From an uncultured delta proteobacterium (GTDB taxonomy: Bacteria > Bdellovibrionota_C > UBA2361 > OMII01), in NCBI GenBank assembly GCA_903920005.1, contig CAIXKI010000082.1, positions 1 to 41,041 on the forward strand: a stretch of DNA of 41,041 bases. The letters run 5' to 3'. This document shows, piece by piece, positions 36,173 through 41,041 of this stretch. Position 1 is the stretch's first letter. Every line of letters begins with the position of its first letter. The position numbers and the translations under genes are program-made. Under the pieces are notes generated by a model. The model was not told the origin of the DNA. It searched no databases and saw only the letters and a list, made by a program, of their open reading frames with translations.

Positions 36173-36988
36173 CTAGGAAAGAGTGTCCGAATCGCGAAGC
36201 ACCGCCAACGCTGGCAGGTCAGAGCGCAGCACCCCGCTTGCAACCCCAGGTGGAATAACGAGGTCTGTCGGTCCCATGACATAGGGCGCGATCTCGTACG
36301 GATTATAATGCAAGCGAAGCCCCTCTCGCGTTACGGCAAAATTGGACGGCAAAGCAAACTCACTTCCATCCGGAAATTCAAAGCCAGCTTCACGAAGAGA
36401 GTCACTCAACGGCACGTTTTTCACCTTTCGGAACTCAGCTTCCGCAACTCTTAAGAGGGGAACCCGAGAGCCTTGTCCCACCAGATCATCCCAGGAGAGC
36501 GCCTTGCCCGTTGTGGTATCAAAGGAGATGAGACGCTCATCATGAAACCCATGCGCCCCTCCTACAAACCCTTCGCTTGAGAGCTTTACACTTACGACGC
36601 CGTCATCGGCGGTCAACAGCGACGCCGTACGTGTCACTTCCCATTCTGAAGGTGCGTCGCTCGGTCTAAGGTCAAGATATTCCGCAAATTGGCTCTGAAC
36701 GCTCTGGAGAAAGGTACCGCGGGACGGCGCTCCCGCTGATTCATCGAGAGGAGCGTAGAGGATCGCGTCAACCTGGGAGTAGATGAGCTCGCGCACCTCT
36801 TCCGGTATTGACTCGGAAAGCCTCGGAAGGTCCTGGGTGGCAACTTTGGCGCAGGGAACCGGGTCGCACGAACCAAAGGTTGTAGCCTCGGACGATGGCG
36901 CTAGTGACCTCTGTGAGGCTGCGCAACCAACAGCAAAAAAAGCTGTAAGAATCAGTCCAATCAATGTTCGCGGAGACGGTCGGTCCAT
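36173..36988 (-). CDS. Lipoprotein with DUF3298/RsiV-like domain
   Basis: Lipobox-like LTAFFAVGC; 'VGGAHGFHDERLISFDTTTGKALSWDDLVGQG' and 'LRLHYNPYEIAPYVMGPTDLVIP' are DUF3298-like. Confidence 0.75.
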   Translation of the reverse strand: MDRPSPRTLIGLILTAFFAVGCAASQRSLAPSSEATTFGSCDPVPCAKVATQDLPRLSESIPEEVRELIYSQVDAILYAPLDESAGAPSRGTFLQSVQSQFAEYLDLRPSDAPSEWEVTRTASLLTADDGVVSVKLSSEGFVGGAHGFHDERLISFDTTTGKALSWDDLVGQGSRVPLLRVAEAEFRKVKNVPLSDSLREAGFEFPDGSEFALPSNFAVTREGLRLHYNPYEIAPYVMGPTDLVIPPGVASGVLRSDLPALAVLRDSDTLS

Positions 36989-37086
36989 AGGGCACTCCCT
37001 TTGAGTCTCCGACTATACCCTAAACGGGCCGCGACGTCTTGCCTGGTAAATCCGATGGCTTACGAGCGCTTTAGGCGCCCGAACGA

Positions 37087-37863
37087 CTACTGCGACTGCA
37101 TTTTCCCGCGAAGGGAGAGCGCCTTCTTCACCGTGCTCGACAAGAAGTCTCGGTTCAGCTGAGAGATGTATTTGATACTTATCCCCTTAGGACACGCTTC
37201 TTGGCACTCACCGTGATTGGTGCAGCCACCAAACATCTCCGCATCCATCGTATGTACCATGTCGAGCACACGCGCACTGCGCTCAGGTTGGCCCTGCGGC
37301 AACAGAGAAAGGTGTGTAACTTTTGCCGCCGTAAACAACATGGCCGATCCATTTGGACAAGCGGCGACGCACGCCCCGCAGCCGATACACGCAGCCGCGT
37401 CGAACGCCTCATCTGCCTTATCTTTCTCGATAGCGTTTGCGTTCGCTTCCGGAGCCGCGCCTGTATTAACCGACACATACCCACCAGCCTGCTGAATACG
37501 GTCAAACGCTGAACGGTCAACAACAAGATCCTTTACGACTGGGAAAGCCCTTGCGCGAAACGGCTCGACATAAATAACGTCTCCGTCCTTGTAGTTGCGC
37601 ATGTGGAGCTGACAGGCCGTGGTTAATTTCTTCGGACCGTGCGGCCGGCCGTTAATGCTCATAGAGCAGGATCCGCAGATACCCTCGCGACAGTCGTGCT
37701 CAAACGCCACCGTCGGCTGCCCCGACTCGACCAGCCTCAAGTTAAGCATATCCAGCGTCTCAAGGAAGGATGAGTCTTCGCTGACGTCACTAATCTCATA
37801 CCGCTCGAAGCCGCCTTGAGCGTCAGCGTTTTTTTGTCGCCACACAAACAACGTAAGATTCAT
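37087..37863 (-). CDS. sdhB: Succinate dehydrogenase/fumarate reductase iron-sulfur subunit
   Basis: CREGICGSCSMSINGRPHGP, CIGCGACVAACPNGSAMLF, CTNHGECQEACPKGISI. Confidence 0.95.
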   Translation of the reverse strand: MNLTLFVWRQKNADAQGGFERYEISDVSEDSSFLETLDMLNLRLVESGQPTVAFEHDCREGICGSCSMSINGRPHGPKKLTTACQLHMRNYKDGDVIYVEPFRARAFPVVKDLVVDRSAFDRIQQAGGYVSVNTGAAPEANANAIEKDKADEAFDAAACIGCGACVAACPNGSAMLFTAAKVTHLSLLPQGQPERSARVLDMVHTMDAEMFGGCTNHGECQEACPKGISIKYISQLNRDFLSSTVKKALSLRGKMQSQ

Positions 37864-37875
37864 ACAACGGTCTCC

Positions 37876-39795
37876 TTATTTGTAACTACGAGTCGCCAGG
37901 TGGACATTATTGAACTCAAGGGGTTCCTTGGTGAGCTCGTGCCCGGCCCCATCTTGACGTTGGCTCCATACCGCAGAGTAGCAATAGTCCTTATCATTAC
38001 GAAGCGCTTCGCCATCCTCGGTTTGATACTCCTCGCGGAAGTGCCCACCGCACGATTCATTTCTATCAAGGGCGTCGATACACATGAGCTCAGCAAACTC
38101 AAAGAAGTCAGCAACACGCCCAGCTTTCTCAAGCTCCTGGTTCAACTCCTCACCAGAGCCACCAACAAACGAGTTACTCCAGAACTCCTCTCGGAGCTCC
38201 CCGATTCTTTGAATCGCGCCCTTTAATCCTTCAGCAGAACGCGACATTCCACACTTGTCCCACATAATGCGTCCGAGGAGCTTGTGATAGTGGTCAACTG
38301 GCTTACGGCCCTTCATAGAAAGGAAGGTAGTAAGGCGTCCGTGCACTCGATCCTCCGCTGCCCGAACTTCGGGGGCGTCGAGGGACAAACTTCCCGGCTT
38401 AACACCGGAGAGATAGTCACCGATCGTATACGGGAGTACGAAGTAGCCATCCGCGAGGCCCTGCATTAAAGCGCTTGCGCCAAGACGATTGGCGCCGTGA
38501 TCCGAGAAGTTGGCTTCTCCAGCCGCGAACAGGCCAGGGATAGTAGTCATCAGATTGTAATCCACCCAGAGTCCACCCATGGTGTAATGAGGAGCTGGAT
38601 AAATCCGCATCGGCACTTCATACGGATTCTCCCCCGAGATATTGTCGTACATATCGAAGAGATTTCCGTAACGCGCCTCAATAGCATCGCGACCCAGTCG
38701 CTTGATAGCGTCGGCGAAATCGAGGTACACACCAAGCCCCATCGGACCCACGCCGAAACCTGCGTCGCAACGTTCCTTGGCGGCACGAGACGCTATGTCT
38801 CGGGGGCTTAAATTTCCGAAGCTCGGATACCGTCGCTCAAGATAGTAATCCCTCTCGTCTTCCGGGATCTGGTGTGGAGCACGAACATCCCCCTGTTTCT
38901 TGGGAACCCAAACTCGACCATCGTTTCTCAGGGATTCACTCATCAAGGTCAACTTTGACTGATGCTCGCCGTGAACAGGAATAGACGTCGGATGGATCTG
39001 CGTAAAGCACGGATTCGCCATGCCAGCCCCGTGTCGATACGCCCGCCAGATCGAGGTAACGTTGCACCCCATAGCGTTCGTTGAGAGATAGAAAACGTTC
39101 GAATATCCCCCAGTGGCGAGCACAACCGCATCAGCGACGTGGCTCTCCATCTTGCCTGTGCGAAGATTTCTCGTAACGATCCCCTTACAGCGCCCCTCCG
39201 ACACGATCAGATCGAGCATCTCAGTGTGCGGATTCATCTGCACAGCGCCTGAATGGATCTGTCTATTCAGAGCGGCGTAGGCCCCGAGAAGAAGTTGCTG
39301 GCCGGTCTGCCCTTTGGCGTAGAAGGTCCGTGAAACCTGGGCGCCTCCAAACGACCGGTTAGAGAGAAGTCCGCTATACTCTCGAGCGAATGGAACCCCC
39401 TGGGCGACGCACTGGTCGATGATACTAACGCTCAATTCAGCGAGTCGATACACGTTAGCCTCCCGAGCACGGAAGTCGCCTCCCTTTACCGTGTCATAGA
39501 AGAGCCGAAATACACTATCGCCGTCGTTCTGATAATTCTTCGCGGCGTTGATGCCACCCTGCGCTGCGATACTGTGCGCGCGACGGGGAGAATCCTGAAA
39601 ACAGAAGGCTTTGACCCGATACCCCAGCTCTCCGAACGAGGCTGCCGCAGAAGCACCAGCGAGCCCGGTGCCTACAACGATTATAGAATATTTTCGCTTA
39701 TTGGAGGGATTGACCAGTTTGATAGAGGCTTTATGTTTGGACCATTTTTGCTCAACCGGACCATCGGGAATCTTGGAATTCAACTCTAAGTGCAT
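37876..39795 (-). CDS. sdhA: Succinate dehydrogenase/fumarate reductase flavoprotein subunit
   Basis: [93 protein letters not shown]. Confidence 0.96.
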   Translation of the reverse strand: MHLELNSKIPDGPVEQKWSKHKASIKLVNPSNKRKYSIIVVGTGLAGASAAASFGELGYRVKAFCFQDSPRRAHSIAAQGGINAAKNYQNDGDSVFRLFYDTVKGGDFRAREANVYRLAELSVSIIDQCVAQGVPFAREYSGLLSNRSFGGAQVSRTFYAKGQTGQQLLLGAYAALNRQIHSGAVQMNPHTEMLDLIVSEGRCKGIVTRNLRTGKMESHVADAVVLATGGYSNVFYLSTNAMGCNVTSIWRAYRHGAGMANPCFTQIHPTSIPVHGEHQSKLTLMSESLRNDGRVWVPKKQGDVRAPHQIPEDERDYYLERRYPSFGNLSPRDIASRAAKERCDAGFGVGPMGLGVYLDFADAIKRLGRDAIEARYGNLFDMYDNISGENPYEVPMRIYPAPHYTMGGLWVDYNLMTTIPGLFAAGEANFSDHGANRLGASALMQGLADGYFVLPYTIGDYLSGVKPGSLSLDAPEVRAAEDRVHGRLTTFLSMKGRKPVDHYHKLLGRIMWDKCGMSRSAEGLKGAIQRIGELREEFWSNSFVGGSGEELNQELEKAGRVADFFEFAELMCIDALDRNESCGGHFREEYQTEDGEALRNDKDYCYSAVWSQRQDGAGHELTKEPLEFNNVHLATRSYK

Positions 39796-39817
39796 ATCGT
39801 GCCTATCTCTCTGAAAA

Positions 39818-40543
39818 CTAGTTAGTGCCAGCCTGCGCGATGGGCGCAGGAAGCGCGCCTATCGAGATCCCTACAGGCACGCTTGAAAATCCTAAAAACA
39901 TCGCCACGGCTACTATCTTGGCCGCCGTTCTGATCCCCTTGTTCCAACGCGGGGTGTCAACGCCCAACGTCTGAAACATACTCCACGTACCGTGGTAGAG
40001 ATGCAAAGCAAGGAGAGCCATCGCTACAACGTAAAATCCGGCGATACCGTAATTTTGAAAGGCGCTGTACACATTCGAGTATACCTCGCCTTCCACGAAC
40101 CCCCTAAAGTGTACCGTGCCCGTGGTAAAATGAAGGATGTGATACGTGATGAAAACCATTAAAAAGAGACCGCCGTAGAGCATAGTCAACGAGGCTGCAT
40201 TGGCAGACCGGTATGAGCGAACTTCGTATCCGACCGGCTTCGCTCGACGATTGAGGCTGGCCAGCTGAATTCCGGTCAGCGCGTGAATAACCACACACGC
40301 CAAAAGAACCACTCGCACGATCCACAGAACTCCCGAGTGCCCTAGCATCTCAGCGCCCATAGCCCTTAGGAATCTACCGTAGTCATCGATCTTGTAGTCG
40401 CCTGTGGCGAGATCTACTCCAGCAAAGATTTTAAGATTGCCTGCCATATGGCCCAACACAAACAGCACAAGCACGATGCCGCTTAGCGCCATCGCCATCT
40501 TCTTTCCGACCGTCGAACGGTAAAACTCACGAACTAGACCCAT
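39818..40543 (-). CDS. sdhC: Succinate dehydrogenase/fumarate reductase cytochrome b subunit (b558-like)
   Basis: [40 protein letters not shown], multiple TM segments, [29 protein letters not shown]. Confidence 0.92.
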   Translation of the reverse strand: MGLVREFYRSTVGKKMAMALSGIVLVLFVLGHMAGNLKIFAGVDLATGDYKIDDYGRFLRAMGAEMLGHSGVLWIVRVVLLACVVIHALTGIQLASLNRRAKPVGYEVRSYRSANAASLTMLYGGLFLMVFITYHILHFTTGTVHFRGFVEGEVYSNVYSAFQNYGIAGFYVVAMALLALHLYHGTWSMFQTLGVDTPRWNKGIRTAAKIVAVAMFLGFSSVPVGISIGALPAPIAQAGTN

Positions 40544-41041
40544 ACACTTGGTACCTCTTAGAGGAGGACCGATGATTAGCCCCCTCCTTAAAAATTCCCC
40601 TGGTTCTTACACGGCATAAAAGGCCGGCGCAACGCCCCCCCACCCTGCTCCGTTTTATGGCCGAAGTGCGACAAGAACCGTCAGGGAGAAATGTACCGGA
40701 GAGGGGGTATTGGCGAAACAGATAAACCGAGGCCATCTGCAACGAATTCAGCGCCTTTTAATAGCTTACGTTGTAAAAGCACTCCCTAGGAACCTTAGGG
40801 GACCGAATGACCAAACGCCTCGGGAGCTTTCACAGAGAGCCCCACGCCAGGTGGAAGAGCGGGCCTAGGCGGCGACAGAGGGTAAAAACTCGCCCCCCGT
40901 GGGTCCGATACACCCCCGCTCATTCCGTGAACTCTGCGCTCAACCCCCGGAGAGGCCTCCGTGATCACCCAAGGGCGCCCGAATTCAAAACATCGACCCA
41001 AAGAAACATGCTTTGCCTCCGACCGACCAGCGGCTATAGTA

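Noticed and set aside
40795-41001. 68-aa minus-strand ORF at the right end
   Set aside because: Pro/Gly-rich low-complexity translation of a GC-rich region, no family; not supported as a gene.
1-41041. CRISPR arrays, prophage, transposons, tRNA/rRNA genes
   Set aside because: No regularly spaced repeats, integrase/transposase ORFs or recognisable tRNA/rRNA sequences were seen by eye; a tool scan would be needed to exclude them fully.

Overview
The window looks like a bacterial chromosomal region with ordinary housekeeping genes and a few unusual loci. I saw no phage, IS, CRISPR, rRNA or recognisable tRNA. Gene order from left to right: the N-terminus of a putative zinc metallopeptidase cut by the window edge; a YheU-family protein; SlyD-type FKBP; RF3; a SufE/CsdE-like protein; TatD; TcdA; an FAD oxidoreductase; a eukaryote-like glycogen branching enzyme; dodecin; ArgH; an acyl-CoA dehydrogenase; an alpha/beta hydrolase; a HARP-like SNF2 helicase; a ferric-type ABC transporter; a pesticin-like muramidase; an HDOD-like protein; a PlpD-like patatin/barrel protein; a sulfotransferase; a lytic transglycosylase; a second SNF2 helicase with a SWIM domain; a tRNA-dihydrouridine synthase; a lipoprotein; and type-B succinate dehydrogenase/fumarate reductase (CAB). 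Main points for follow-up: (1) the SWIM zinc-finger ORF and the downstream SNF2 ORF share one frame and are separated by a single TAG codon at 34889-34891, while several neighbouring genes use TAG as a normal stop; (2) one 1000+ aa ORF fuses a double ABC permease to a substrate-binding protein through an internal signal-peptide-like segment and ends in a further TM helix; (3) the argH leader contains mutually exclusive 7-8 nt complementary elements and a terminator-like hairpin, suggesting an attenuator; (4) a stand-alone pesticin-like lysozyme domain. Family assignments are from motif recognition only; no searches were run.
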